Assembly: GCA_019188255.1 (NCBI GenBank)
Contig: JAETXT010000006.1
Coordinates: 4,712,001 to 4,776,000, forward strand
DNA length: 64,000 bases
Direction: 5' to 3'
Source: Verticillium longisporum
Lineage: Eukaryota > Ascomycota > Sordariomycetes > Glomerellales > Plectosphaerellaceae
The number at the start of each line of letters is the position of its first letter. Within the stretch, counting starts at the first letter, position 1. Below are positions 1-13,429 of the stretch, piece after piece. Below the pieces are notes generated by a model. The model was not told the DNA's origin and ran no database searches. It saw only the letters and a list, made by a program, of their open reading frames with translations. A program made the translations under genes and the position numbers.

Positions 1-611
1 TATCGGGTTCGGTCGAAGCATTGGCTAGATCATGTGTCTTCTCTGCTCTAGAATCACGTTCCTCAGCCTTCAGGGCTGATTTTCCCTTACACTTGTCAGC
101 AAGCCGGAAACTTGAGGAGCTTGGTATCGTGTCGGCATATTTGCGCAAAGAGCTCTGCTCCTCTCGAAGCGACATGGCTGCTCCGTAGATAAGTCGCGCT
201 GATCCAGAACTTGATTTATCTGGTCTTCTAAGGGGGCATACTTCGTCCAACTGGTCAGACCAGTGCGTCAAACGGTAAGACAACGAAATGTTGCCTCTGG
301 TGGCCTCCGTCGATGAGCCGGCCCCTTTTGTGCCGAACGCCATGCGAAGTCCACAATTCACAGTTCACAGTCGATCAGCACCGATATCGTCTCTGTGACC
401 GGACAAGTCAGAATCTGCACCTATTTTACCGGGTTACCTCACTCTCGCTAGTGAGATTCACGGAAGGTGGACCGGGTCCCTCTGCAAGGCTTCTTATCTG
501 GGACACAGGCAGGTACAGGTCAAGGGCCAGCGTGTCCGGCGAGGCAAGATCTTCAAAATTCTGTGCATCGACTTGAACCAGTTAAATCCTTGCGAGGGGC
601 TGATGTCCTAG

Positions 612-774
612 AGTTTTGAGGCTATCCTTGGGGCCTACATCACTGCTTTCAGGGTGGTAGAAGAAACGCCCGGCAATGTAGATATCATCACGGTCAGAGG
701 CGAGGTGTTGGCGGCCGTTGTGTTGTCAGGAGCTGCGGTCAAGGTCTTCAACACCTTAATCAAGTACCAGTACT
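612..774 (+). CDS. possible 3' terminal exon of an unidentified gene
   Basis: A plausible splice acceptor (TAG ending at 611) is followed by an open frame of about 53 codons ending in TGA at 772-774. The translation has a protein-like mix of hydrophobic and acidic residues (for example VVEETPGNVDIITVRGE) and ends NTLIKYQY. No domain is recognised, and no upstream exon could be joined with confidence; the 313-576 frame does not obviously continue into it. It lies 87 bp before the retroelement LTR, so it may be a gene truncated by the insertion history, or simply chance. Confidence 0.2.
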
Positions 775-861
775 GACACGAGGGCTCTTGTTAATCGGTC
801 CATGATTCGAAGAGCAATAGAAAGCCTTCAACAAGCAGTCAATGCAGAAAGATAGAGGTAG

Positions 862-1075
862 TATTAGGACCTGAGGGAGGTATAAGACCGATAGGGGATC
901 GCCTATTATTTGATCGTAGGAATTAAGAAGAGAGGACCGAGCGTAATAAGGGAATAGTTATAAGAAAGGTTAATAGACTAAGATTTAGAGAAGGGCATTA
1001 ATTATTCTATCTTCCTAGAGACCCCTAAAAGATTAATAATTAACCCTTTTACTTATTATATAAGAATCCTTAATA
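862..1075 (+). repeat. 5' LTR of the Gypsy element
   Basis: This 214-bp repeat matches 15324-15537 along its full length, with differences that are nearly all C/T or G/A. It begins TATTAGGACC and ends CCTTAATA, which read as a mutated TG...CA pair of LTR ends. A second reading of the left edge, three bases earlier, would give a different short duplication, so the boundary is good to a few bases. Confidence 0.85.
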
Positions 1076-1399
1076 TAATAATCGATCTACCCCTAAGGAG
1101 TAACGATTATTAGGATAATATATCGATTAAAGATATATAGAATATTAGAAGATAGGCTATTATAGGATAAAAGATAGAGAATATTAAAGAATTAATATAA
1201 TTAAGGCTTAATATAGAATAAGGATAAAATACTAAGAATAATATATTCGATAATTTATTATTAATTATAAATAAGGAATTAGATTAATAATTAAAGGAAG
1301 AATAGCGTAAATTTATAAGGAAAAGGAAATACGAAGAATTAACTATACTCTAAAGAGGAGACTTAATAAGCCTATTATTAGGAGTAATTAATAGATTAG

Positions 1400-2350
1400 T
1401 ATTAATATTTAGGGTAATACTTTATAAAGAACTATAAAGTACGCTCTTTATAAAGATATAATTATTAACTATTTAATATAAAAGGACGTCCTAATTAGAA
1501 TTTAATACCTTCTTATTTAGCTTCGATATACGATTCTAGCTCGATAAAAAGAATTTCTATAAAGATATCGATAAAGTTATATATATAAATAATTACTTTA
1601 TTAATACCTTATAATAGAGATAGATATTATATATATAAATAGAATATAAATCTATCTATAAAGTTACTTAGAGAGTAATAAGGGCTTAGCTAAAGGGCGA
1701 TATAGATAATAATAATATTTAAGTATTCTAGATAATTATTAAACTATATAAGCGGGATTAATAGTTTTAAGCCTTTAATTAGAAATATTAAGACTTTATA
1801 AATGCCTATAATAGCCTAGAAGCGGAGCTATTTAAACCCCTACTATAGACTTATAAAATAATACTTTTATTTATAAAACTTAATCTAGATCTTATATAAT
1901 AGATTATAGCTTAGGGAATTCCCTATATAAGAATAGAGCTAAATAGAATAGCTAAGAGGATAGAGACCCTATTATAGATTAAGAGAAGCCTAAAATAATA
2001 TTAAGATAATAAAGAGAGAAGCTAAGATAATCTATAATAGACCTAAAATAAGACCTATAGAAGAATAGCTGATAAGTAATTATAAGGAAGAGATAACCGA
2101 AAACTAAATAACTAATTAAATTAATTTACTATACTTTATAAATTAATAATAGAATAATAATAAATAGATAGAAGAAGGCCTAAAGCTTTAGACGATATTA
2201 AATATTATAATTATAATAAATATAGATATTATATTAATAGCTATTTAGAGGTATTATATATAAGTTATAGAAAATAAAGCTATATATATAAGTTATATAA
2301 ATAATATTTAATAATAAACTACGAATTACTTAGGGGAAGAATAATAGGAG
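1400..2350 (+). pseudogene. degenerate gag with mutated CCHC zinc knuckle
   Basis: The frame starting near 2191 reads through a zinc-knuckle spacing (C-x2-C-x4-H-x4-C) in which all four ligands are now Tyr, at codons 2203, 2212, 2227 and 2242. That is the expected result of TGC/TGT and CAC/CAT changing to TAC/TAT by C-to-T and G-to-A mutation. Upstream sequence is AT-rich with many TAA/TAG codons and is assigned to gag only by position. The nucleocapsid knuckle binds RNA in live elements; this copy cannot encode it. Confidence 0.7.
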
Positions 2351-2399
2351 ACCTTTAATAGGAAGAACTATTACTCCTAAGACTAAAATAGTACGAAGT

Positions 2400-3929
2400 A
2401 ACTATTAAACTATATATTAGTAATAATTAAATTAAAGGAGAAGCAATACTAGATAGAGGAGCTAATATTAACGTTATTAATAGTAACCTCCTAAGGGAAG
2501 CTAGAGAATAGCTAGGGGAAAAGTAGAATAAGCTAAATAAAGTATTCCGAAATAGGGAGATAAGTACTTATAGCGAAAAGAGGATTATTAGCTAAGTAAT
2601 AAATAACCCTAGGATAAAGTATATAATAATAATAGAATATATAATAATAGATAATATTATAAATAAGTATAATATTATCTTAAGAAGACCCTAGCTAGCT
2701 TAAATATAATTAATAAATAATTAATTATAGAGCTATTAGAGATACTTTATTAAGAAATAAAATATTAGAATTATATTAATAAGAAAATAAATTAGGAGTA
2801 TAATCTATTAATCCTTAATAATAGCTTTAATTATATTATAGAATATATAGGCTCCCCCTATAATACTTTTATAGGAATATAATAAGAGAAATAAGCTATT
2901 TATTATAATCCTAGTAGAATATTATAAATTTAAGGATATATTTAATATTAAATAAATAATAACCCTATTATAATAGTATTAATAGGATTATTCGATAGAA
3001 CTTAAGGATAGAAAGAAACTACTTTTTAGATTTATTTATACTTTAATAGAAAAGGAATTAGAAATATTAAAGGAATATATAAACGATTTATTAAAAAAGG
3101 GATAAATTAAATACTCTATTAGCCCTATTAGTACCTCTATACTATTTATCCTAAAGAAGGGTAATAAGCTTAGGATATATATCGATTATAAGGGACTTAA
3201 TAAGATTATAAAGAAAGACTATATTACCCTCTTATTTATCTACGAGCTACTTAATTAGTTAATAATAGCTAGGTTATTTACGAAATTAGATTTAAAAGAT
3301 ATTTATTATTAATTATATATTAAAATAGGGGATAAATAGAAAATAGTATTTAAAATAAAATATAGCTACTTCGAATACTTTATTATACTATTTAGCTTTA
3401 CGAATATACTAGCTACTTTCTAAGTATATATTAATAAAATATTAGCTAGCTTTATAAATATAATATATATCGTTTACATAGATAATATCTTAATATATTT
3501 AATAATATTAAAAGAATATTAATAGAATATTAGAATAATATTTAGAAGACTTCGAGAATAGAACCTCTATATAAATCTAGAAAAATACGACTTTAATACG
3601 ATAATAGTAGAGTTTCTAAGGTTTATAATCTCCCCTATAAATATATATATTATAGAAGAACGAATTACTATAATAAAGGACTAGCTAACCCTTTAATCCC
3701 TAAAAGACTTTTAAGGATTCTTTAAGTTTATAGGCTTTTATAAGTATTTTATTAAGAATTACTCGAAAATCGTAGCCCCTTTAATTAATAAGAATACTAA
3801 ATAATTAATAATAGACTTCTAGCTAAATACTATTAACTTAATAGCTTTCTAAAAACTAAAGTTTATATTTACGAAGGCTCCTATCCTCTAATACTTCGAT
3901 AATAGATTAAAAACGAGAATTAAGCTTAA
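2400..3929 (+). pseudogene. degenerate Gypsy protease, reverse transcriptase and first part of RNase H
   Basis: An aspartic-protease-like site (L-D-x-G-A-N) lies near 2450-2470. From about 3060 the frame follows the reverse transcriptase core: a stretch near 3120-3170 resembling SPISTSILFILKKG, then LRIYIDYKGLNKI, then KLDLKD. The catalytic box near 3475-3492 reads VYIDNIL, so the second Asp of Y-x-D-D is now Asn (GAT to AAT). After 3840 the frame FTKAPIL and the residues that follow match the start of Gypsy RNase H and then stop at the Copia insertion. Numerous in-frame TAA/TAG codons make it non-coding. Confidence 0.85.
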
Positions 3930-4218
3930 TATTAAGAGGGCTTTACTGCTTATATAAACCCTAATTCATTACTTTAGCTATGCCTGAGAGCTCTGAATTA
4001 GTAGGGTAGGTAATATAAGGGTTATAATTATTAATAATTCTATCTCTCTAAATTACTACTATCTACGTAAATTAGATATACCTATCTAATTCACCGATTA
4101 CGTAAGCTATGAATTACGTACTCCTAAGAGCTATAAATCCTAGCCCTAGTAATTACTATATCGGTAAATCCTATATAGTAATTACCGACCTAGGTAATCC
4201 TCTAATATTAGTTTAATA
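3930..4218 (-). repeat. left LTR of the nested Copia element (its 3' LTR)
   Basis: This 289-bp repeat aligns over its full length with 11186-11474. Differences are mainly C/T and G/A. It begins TATTAAGAGGG and ends GTTTAATA, read as mutated TGTTAAGAGGG...AACA ends. Confidence 0.85.
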
Positions 4219-4355
4219 TTAGCTATCTTTTCTTTATAAATAGGATTACCTAAGGGACTAATATTAGGCTCTATTATTTATATTAATAGCTACTCTAATA
4301 CGCTTATAATCCTCTAGTCTCTAGTATATTAGATCTACTATCCTAATCTATAAAA

Positions 4356-4391
<36 letters not shown>

Positions 4392-5900
4392 AATAGGAGA
4401 ATAATAGATAGAATAAGGAAAAATATAGCTTAATATTACTATTCCCGTAGGCGCTAAATCCCTAGTCCCTAGCGCTATAGATCAATTAAACTAGCCGCTA
4501 AATAGCTTTCTAAGGAAACGAATTAAATTATAATTAAATAATAAGAATAGGCTTTTAAACCCTTTAATAAAGGAAATAAATAGTAATTAAATAATATAAT
4601 AGCTAATTAAATAGCGCTTTTATAATAGCTAGATATAGGCTCCTAAAGTCTCTAAATCGCTAATATATTAATAGAGGGTAGAAGAATAATTATTATTACC
4701 CCTTTTATTAGCTTTCTCGATAGGAATAATAGAATTAAACCGCCTTTAATAGGAATAATAGAGTTAAACTACCTAAATAGGATTAATAGATCCTATTAAG
4801 CTAGTTTAATAAATACTATACTCTATAGATCTATATATCTAATTAGTAAATTATAGTAATTCTATTCCTTTTACTTTCCTTCTTCCCTATAACGATTCTT
4901 TATTTTTAAGATTAGCTAGCCTAATCTACTATTTTAGAGCTCCGACGATTACTAAATCCCTATTTTTATTACTCTCTCTCTCTCTCTTTTTCTCTTATCC
5001 TAGCCTCGATAATACCGCTTAAGCGTAAAGCCCCTACGCCTATTACCCTTCCCGCTAAGAGAGTAGCGAAGCGTAAGAACCTAATTAGTATTAATCGTAG
5101 GAGCTACTAATCCGGGATATAGTATATATATATAGTAATATTCGTAAGGTCCCTTACTTAGGGTATTTAAAGTCTTATCTTATTAATAAGTAAACTAAAA
5201 TTAGCGCTAATAGTATATATTACGATTTAGAGCTTAAGGGTTCCCGTTATTATAAATATACCTCTAGGTACTCTTATAAATTAATATAAGCTTCTACGAT
5301 CTCTATTTTCTAGTATCTATAGCTCTAATAATTATTATCTATAGTCTAATCGGGGTATTTAAGCTTATTATAAAGTTTTTAACCGCCTAGGATAAGAATA
5401 ATAAACTAATAAGCTCTCTTTTCTATTATTTCCCTAATTATCTAATTATACAATTAATTAATAGGGGATATAGGATATAGAGAAGTAGTATATTATCGTA
5501 AAGGGTATATTAATAATTACTAAAGAGGAGGAGGCGAAGGGGGGTAATAACCCTAATAAGGACCTCGATAGTCTTTATAATATTAACTATAAGGTAGCTA
5601 GGCGGGCTATAGCTCTATAGCTCTTTAACTACTTCTAATAGAACTCGCTAGAGCAATTAAACTCGGATTCTTCGGATTCCGAGGCCTAATCCGCTTTATA
5701 GAGCAATTACTTTACTATTTTATTAATTATAGGGTCGTCGTTTTTACTTCTAGGGTACTCGTTTTTAGGCTTTATTATATTTTTATTAATATTAATTACC
5801 TTTACCCCTTAATTATTCTTTTCTTAACGTTTAATTTATCCTTTAATCCTAATTATAACTTCGTTAAAGCTTATTAGCGCTTCTAATACCTAGTTTAGTA
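4219..5900. mobile_element. long non-pol segment between Copia RNase H and its 3' LTR
   Basis: About 1.7 kb lies between the recognisable RNase H of the Copia element and its downstream LTR, longer than the short polypurine-bearing tail usual for the family. It holds an (AAAT)n microsatellite at 4353-4390, a CT-rich run at about 4973-4990, and a less AT-rich patch at 5000-5700. In that patch a plus-strand frame (antisense to pol) has a basic start resembling LKRKAPTPITLPAKR. RIP removes TGA and creates TAA/TAG everywhere, so an open-looking frame proves little here. Confidence 0.4.
4353..4390. repeat. (AAAT)n microsatellite
   Basis: About nine AAAT/AATA units lie inside the nested Copia element. 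It could have grown from an A-rich, RIP-altered stretch. Confidence 0.9.
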
Positions 5901-5939
5901 CTCCTTTAATTATTAAATCTATAGGGTTATTACTTCTAG

Positions 5940-8850
5940 CGATCTAATGAATTTCATCGACTTCGTATTCTTCATAGCTTTATTATAATATTATAAGATC
6001 TATTATTAAGCGTTTCTCTACTATTATACTTAATTAAACTAAGTATTAATAGAGCGAATAGCTATTAATATAGATAATTATCTATAAGAGTAATAGTTCT
6101 AAGCGTTTATAGATCTCTTAGAGTATCTATTTAAGGATATAAGCTATATCGAAGCTATTAACTATCCTATAGATCTCGCTAACTAGAATTAAATATATAA
6201 TCTATTTATATTTAATAGATTATTAATAGAGGATATTACTATATACTATAAAGGCATTCTCCTAATTATAAAAACGTTTATTATTAAGGAGGATAACGAA
6301 TCCGATCTATAAACTTAGATCCTTATTATTAATAAAGGAGCTATTAATAAATATATAAAATTAGGCTATTAAGAGATCTAAGTATACGTAATTTAGGCTA
6401 TAGCCTATATTAACGATCTACTATTATATACATTTATTAAGCCATTTAAAGTCGTCCTCCTATAAGTTCTTAGCTTAGGCTATAATAGAGAAATCGAAAG
6501 CTACCTCTAATTAATAGGTTAAAGTAATATAAGTACTATAAGCTCTCTAGGCGATATATTCCTATTCTAAGCTCGCTATCCCTAAGGTTACTAGCTCTAG
6601 GCGATTACTTTAGCCTTTCTATTAAATTATAAGATCTTTAGTTCTAACTTTAATAATATAGCTATTAAAGACGCTATTAGATCCTACGTTAAGGATAGAA
6701 ATAGGCTTTACCTAGAAGCTAGCGCTTTCGAGCTCTATTTATTCCTTTTATATAAATATAGGCTCTCCGAGGTTAAAGGTATCGTTAATCTATATTCCAA
6801 TTAATCTAAAGCTCTCTCTAGCTCTAATTAGAAGTAAATACGGATTATAGTCTATTAGAATAGCGTTTAAGCGCTCTCTATAATAGTATTAATAGGTTAT
6901 AAACTAATAGAGACCTAACTCTATAATACTATAGAGTAGCTTTATAATATAGAAGACGATTCTATTAAAGTATCTATACTATAGCTCCTTAGGAATATAT
7001 AGGAGAATATTATATAATAGATCTATAGCGCTCTAGGTATAGGCTTAATTAATATTATAGAGCATTAACTAATAGCTACGTTACTATAATATTAAAGTAA
7101 TTGCTAGGATTAATCGTTAATTATAGTATATAATCGTAGGCGACTACGTTAATAGGGTTATCTTCTCCTAATTACTATATCCCTAAACTATTAATCTTAA
7201 CTTCTTATATAGGGCTTAAGGGAAGCCTTTTACTTCTCTTATAAGCCGATATCTAAAGATCTTAATACTAGGAAATATAGATCTCCTAATTAATACGATT
7301 ACTCTAGTTATTAGGAGTAAGTCGATTTCCTCCTAATCGGATTATTTAAATAGCTTCCTAGAGGTCGTTATTCTACTTTTATTATATAGTTAAATAGCTA
7401 GGTCATACCCCTATTATTCCCTTTTAATAATAAATTAGCGCTCGATCTATAAAGTCCTAATTGTATTACTCTTATAATCCGTAAAAGCCGCTTATAATAG
7501 ATTCGTAGCATTTATTAACTTCCTAAGTCTCTTATATCGTCGTAGTAGAATTAGCTCTAAATACTTAAATAGTTCTAGGGTCTCTAGAGTTCGAAATATT
7601 ATTATCTCCCTAGCCTATTAATCTAGCGATCTATTATATAGCTTAATATATATTCCTCTAAACTCTATTAAGCTATTAACTATTTCGACTGTAATTACTA
7701 TATTAGAAACCGATATAACCTTATAGGGACCGGTCTATTTCTCCCGCTCTCGGAATATAAGAACGTCGCTTCCTAGCTCTAGCGATCTTAATAATAATTA
7801 CTTAATATTTAATCTATTATAAATATTAAGAGTATTATTAACCTTCTATTTAATAATTATTCGCCGAAGCTCTATTATCGCTTTATTAATTACTTTAGCA
7901 TACTATACCTAGGTCGTAATAGGTATTAAATTAACGGTAATCCTAGGTATCGCCCTAAATACGAATAATATAGGTACTAATCCATTAAGCCTAGTAATAT
8001 CGTTTATTATTTTTATAGCTCCTTAAAATAGCGATTCTAAGCTTATATTACGAGACTCTACCTTTAAGATCTTATATACTCTATATATTAGCTTATAATA
8101 GCTCTTAACCTTATTAATTAACTAATAAGCCTCTATAGGGATCTAATAATAGATTATACCTAGGAGGCGTACCTCTACTCTAAACTCTATAAAAGTAAAG
8201 TTTATTCTAGTATTAATAATTACGATATCTAGAGGCCTAAGGTATATATCTAATTAGTACCTCTTAAGAGCTTCCTATATTATACAAACTATAAAATTAG
8301 GAATAAAAGTTATAGACTAGAATCCTATACTTATATCGATTATATAAAGAATAGGCTTTCTATTTAAATATATAATATCGATTAAAATCTCGTAATTAAA
8401 ATCGATATCTAATTTTAGGGTAAACTTAAAGTATTATAAAGACTTCCCTTTAATTTAATAATAATAGTAGAAGCGGTTTATTAGCTCTAGAGCATCCCGA
8501 TTTACTTCCTAGTCTACTCTCTAGAATAAGTTCTATAGCTTCTCTATAAATAAGTAATTAAACTATTTATAAATATATTAGAGCTCTACTTCTATTAGAA
8601 ATACTACTTTATCGCTCTCTATCCCTATTATATATATAATCCCGGAGCTAGTATAGGTCTTCGTATCTAGGAAGAATTATAGGTAGCTCTATTTACGAAA
8701 AATAAGTATATACTCCTAGATCTCTTTAATATGCTTTACTAGCTTATTATATATATTATCTAAATAGATTCCGAGATCGTCTATATCTTTAATATAAAGT
8801 AGGAATAGAGTATCTATTAGGACGATATAGAATGTAATTCTCTTAATTAG
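5940..8850 (-). pseudogene. degenerate Copia pol (integrase, reverse transcriptase, RNase H)
   Basis: Reading the minus strand from high to low coordinates: near 8770-8800 a stretch LFLLYIKDIDDLGIYLD; near 8230-8460 an integrase core with phrases such as YEILIDIIYLNRKPILYIIDIS and DIVIINTRINFT, where catalytic Asp and Gly codons are altered; near 7712-7790 a C-terminal segment GSDVLIFREREK followed by a stop at the expected Trp and then TGPYKVI; and near 6100-6320 an RNase H stretch ending LVSEIYRIVNSFDI. These resemble the integrase and RNase H of fungal Copia elements as known from the family. Reverse transcriptase should lie at about 6400-7500 but its catalytic box was not read cleanly. 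Confidence 0.75.
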
Positions 8851-11185
8851 TATTAAAATAGTAATCTCCTCTATTATAGAAATAGGATTTCCTACTCTAA
8901 ATCTTATTCTAGCCCCTATTCCCTATTTATTAATTATTAAACTTAATATTAGGGCTATTAGGGCCCTTATTTATAAAGCTCCTATTATAGAAATTAATAT
9001 TATACTTATATTAAGGATAATACTATATTATATAGAAGTACTATTAATCTAATACTAAGTAAAGAGCTATTCTATTAAAGCTATTATTTTAGCCTTCGGA
9101 CTATTCCCCTTAATTCTATATTAGAACGATTTATTTACTAGGAAATATATAATATAGGTATTTATTAGTTCGCTCTTAGGATTAGACTTAAAAGTATTAT
9201 CTACTCCTAGCTTATCGGAAATAGAATTATCTAATTCCGAGCTCTTAATAGGTTCTATTATTATTAAAAACTAATAATATCCTTTCCGCTAATCCCTATA
9301 TACTTCTTATATATATTTCTATTACTCTTTCGAATATTATTACTCCTTAGGAGAATACTTCGTCGATCTATAATCTAGTTTAGAGTATATCTAGTATTTA
9401 CGAATTCTAGATAATTAATAATTATTAATTCTATATATTAATTACTCTTTACGATCTCCCCTTCTATTAGCTTAGCGATATCCGCTCCTATAATATCTAT
9501 TAGTATAGAAGTATTTAAGTATTCTAGTATTCTCCTCTACCTTTAATATACTCTTAAGCTATATAGATAATATATTAAAAGATCGTTCCGGCTTTATTAA
9601 TATAATCTTTAGCTCTAGGACGCTTTAAACCGCTCTTAAAGTATTTATATAGAAATAAATCTCTTCTTTAAATATATAGCTAAATATTCTCTAATACTAT
9701 TAAAGCTTATCTAAAAGGATCTAGAGAACTTCTATTTATAGCTTTTTTATATTATTAGCTTCTATTATTATAAAGTAGAACGTTATCGAGCTCTAGTCTA
9801 TATAATACTATACTCTATTAATCTCTAAATCGAACTATTATTTAATCGCTAAATATATTTAATAGAGTCTTATACTCTAGTTTATATATTCTAGGAAGAA
9901 AGTTTATATATATTTTAAAAGTATATTCGGGAAGAATATATAGAGCTATATATAATAGATTTATAATAGTTCGTAAACGTCTATAAAGATATATATTTTA
10001 TTATTAAGGATATTATATATCTCTTTAGAATAATTACTTTCTTTATTCTAGAGCGATATAAATTACTTAATTATAGCTCTATCGATTAGTAAATTTACTA
10101 ATTTATATAATAATAGAGTATAGTATTAAGCTAATAGGTTCTAAATAATATTTAAGGGTAAAGTCTTATTTCTTTATAATTAAAGTATAATCTCTTATTA
10201 GCTAGATTATTTATTCTATTAATTAGATAACCTTAGAATTAAGGGCTATTAGGGATCTATCCTCCCTATTTATAGTTTTCGGATTTAGGATAGCTAAGCA
10301 TTCCTTATAGGTTATTACTCATCGTCCTATTAATCTTACTATTCCTCTACTCTTTAGAGTATTAAATCCCGGTTAATAGTAATCGACTCCGTTATATTAA
10401 GTATCTCTTCCTATAAAAGTATTAAAATTAGTCTCTTTAATATCTTAGTATTTACTATTCCTAGAAGAGGGATCCCGCGCTCTATTAGATATACCTTTAG
10501 CGTTCGAATAATCATTATATTATAGGAATTAAAGTCCTCTTCGGTCTAGCCCTAGAAGTCTTTAATAAACGCTTTTAAGAGGTAAACTCCCTTTATAATC
10601 CCGTATATACTTATTACTTTAAGGATCTAGGCGCTCTTAAGATCTACGGATACTAAATCTAGTAATCTAGGGAACCGTAATTCTATTCTATTAACGATAA
10701 AGTTAATATCGAGACCCTTCCTAACCTTCTACGTTAAGCGTAATATACTAAGTTCTTCTAGAATATTATCGAACTCCTATTATATCTTTTTAGCGCTCTC
10801 TAGCTCTATTATAGAGCTATTACTATAATCCGAGGAGTTTATTATTATTAATTTTATTAAAGCTCTATTATAGCTAATTAATTATTCCGTAGAGCTTCGT
10901 TTATTAGGTTTAATAGCTAATAATATAGCCTAGGTAATAATCTTAGGCGTAAGAGTCCTAAGGTACTCGAAGTAGATAGTACTCCTATAGATTATATAAT
11001 AGGGGATTTCCCTATTATTAAGCTCTTATAAGAGTCCTAAAATATTTAAAGTAAATAGTACTCTTACGATTACTTATAAAGTATAATTAATAAGCTTATA
11101 TATAGTGAATTTACTATCTATAGGATCGATCTTAACTTCTCTAGCTCTAGCTATTCTATATTATATTAAATGTAATATTAATTAA

Positions 11186-11474
11186 TATTAAGAGGGCTTT
11201 ACTATTTATATAAACCCTAATTTATTATTTTAGCTATACCTAAGAGCTCTAAATCGGTAGGGTAGGTAATATAAGGGTTATAATTATTAATAATTCTATC
11301 TCTTTAAATTACTACTATCTACGTAAATTAGATATACCTATCTAATTTACCGATTACGTAAGCTATGAATTACGTGCTCCTAAGAGCTATGAATCCTAGC
11401 CCCGGTAATTACTATATTAGTAAATCCTATATAGTAATTACCGACCTAGGTAATCCCCTAATATTAGTTTAATA
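11186..11474 (-). repeat. right LTR of the nested Copia element (its 5' LTR)
   Basis: This is the 289-bp partner of 3930-4218. It keeps a few CpG and TpG sites that the left copy has lost, and the reverse is true elsewhere, so the two copies were mutated independently. Confidence 0.85.
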
Positions 11475-11479
11475 TTTAA

Positions 11480-13420
11480 TATATTAAACTTTATAATTAG
11501 AATAATCCTATTTTAATTAGAGAATAATAGCTAGAAACCGGTTATATACTTTTTAAAAAAGCTTAAAGGTATAGAGCTATAATATAATATATTAGAAATA
11601 GAAATAATAGCGATTATAGAGTCTTTTAAAATATAGAGATAATACTTTACCTATAGTAGATTAATAATTAAAGTCCTAATTAATTACTTTAATTATAAAT
11701 ATCTTATAGAAAAGCTAAAGATCTTAGGATAATAGGGAAGATAATTATAAGCGCTATTAGAATTCGACTTTATTATCGAATATTAAGTAGGTAATAGGAA
11801 CTTAGCGGATAGCCTCTCTAGGAGGCCTAATTATAAGCTAAGTTAAGGAGAATAAGAATAGGCGAAGGTATATTACCTACTATTATAGATAAAACGATTC
11901 CTTAATATCGTTAAGGCTATTACTATAATAGATTAATAGCTAGATAATAGACCTATTAAAGAAGCTATCCTAGAAGCCTAGGGAAATAATACCTTCTATA
12001 AAGTAAAAAAGGAGTAAAGGCTATTTAATTAGTAAATAGAAGTAAATAGCCTATTAACCTTTAAGAATAAGATCTTTATTCTATAGGATAAGGCCCTTAG
12101 AAACGAAATCCTATAATAAGCCTATAATAGCCTAATAATAGGGTATTAAGGAGTTAGGAAGACTATTACCTAGTTTAAAAATATATATTTCTAGAATAAT
12201 TTAATTAAAGATATTAAGGAATATATCCCTATATATTTAATATATTAGATAATAAAACTCTAATACTATAAGCTATATAGCTAATTAAATAGCCTATTAC
12301 TATTTAATAGTCCTTTTAAGGAAATATATATAGACTTTATTATAGAATTCCTTAAAATCGGTAAATAAGATATTATATTAATTATTATAGACTATTTTAT
12401 AAAGTATATTATATATATATTAATTAATAATAGACTTATAATAGCTAGTCTAGTAACTATATTATAGGACTATATATTTAAGAGATATAGCCTCCTAAAA
12501 GGTATAATCTTAGATAGAGGGTTACTATTTATTAATAAATTTTAGACGATTTTATATAAAATAATAGGAATAAAGAAACGACTCTTAATAGCCTTCTACC
12601 TATAGATTAATAATTAAATAGAATAATAGAATTAGAACTTAGAATATTACTTTAGAGTATTCTATAACTACGAATAAACGGACTAGATTTCCCTACTCCT
12701 TATAATAGAATTTATATATAATATATTATTCTATATAATAATCTAGTAATTATTAGTAGAAATATTAATAGGATATAATCTAACTAGACTAGGGGACCTA
12801 AACTAAGCTATATAACGATAAAGGAACTTAGAGATAATAGAACTATAAATAGCTTAGTAAATAATTAAGAGAAAGATAATCTATAGACTCTTAGAGATTA
12901 ATAATAGATATTAGGCCTACTATTATAACTAAGGAAGAATTCGGAAAGAATATAAAGTAAGAGACCTAGTTCTCCTCTCTATAAGAACGATTAAATAGTA
13001 GAGACCTAATAAGAAGCTATCTAATAAATACCTTAGACTATTTAGAATTATTAAGAAGATAAATAGCTATAGTCTAATATATAGGCTATAGTTACCCCTT
13101 AGCTATAAAGTATATAATATATTCTATATATTATACTTAGAAAATTAGAAAGGTAGAGAAAACTAATTATTACTTTAGCTATAAGTTAATAAAGTATTAT
13201 TAATTATAGGAATAGAAGATATATATATAGTTAAGAGAATAGTTAATTATAGGGGACTATTATATAATCGGTAGTACTTTATTAAATAGGAAGGATACCT
13301 AGAAAGCGAGAATTTATAGGAACTATAGCGAAATATAATAAATAACTTTATTAAGATATATAAATAATTATAAGAAAGATTAATAATAGATTAATAATAA
13401 CTTAATTAGTATTTAGGGGG
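11480..13420 (+). pseudogene. degenerate Gypsy RNase H (second part), integrase and chromodomain
   Basis: The frame resumes the interrupted RNase H and soon reads KPVIYFLKKL, the mutated form of the family's HPVAYFSKKL-like motif. The integrase core lies at about 12326-12420 (IYIDFIIEFLKIGK, then IILIIIDYFIKY). Near 13210-13330 the frame reads IVNYRGLLYNR, a stop, YFIK, a stop and EGYLESEN; this is the pattern of a chromodomain with its Trp codons turned into stops. Chromodomains steer chromovirus integration toward particular histone marks; here the reading frame is dead. Confidence 0.8.
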
Positions 13421-13429
13421 TAGTCTAGC

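Larger units (their letters stand above)
3930..11474 (-). mobile_element. nested RIP-inactivated Ty1/Copia retrotransposon
   Basis: This 7,545-bp element is bounded by 289-bp direct repeats and inserted into the Gypsy RNase H region. It is transcribed leftward: the minus strand holds an integrase core at about 8230-8460, the integrase C-terminal part at about 7620-7790, then RNase H at about 6100-6320. Integrase before RT/RNase H is the Copia order. The flanking 5-mers CTTAA (3925-3929) and TTTAA (11475-11479) fit a target-site duplication with one C/T change. Taking out the element plus one 5-mer joins the two halves of the Gypsy RNase H in the same frame, direct support for a nested insertion. 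Dinucleotide depletion is as strong as in the host element. Confidence 0.88.

Noticed and set aside
313..576. 87-codon frame near the left edge
   Set aside because: No domain, overlaps no plausible splice structure, and does not join cleanly to the possible exon at 612-774.
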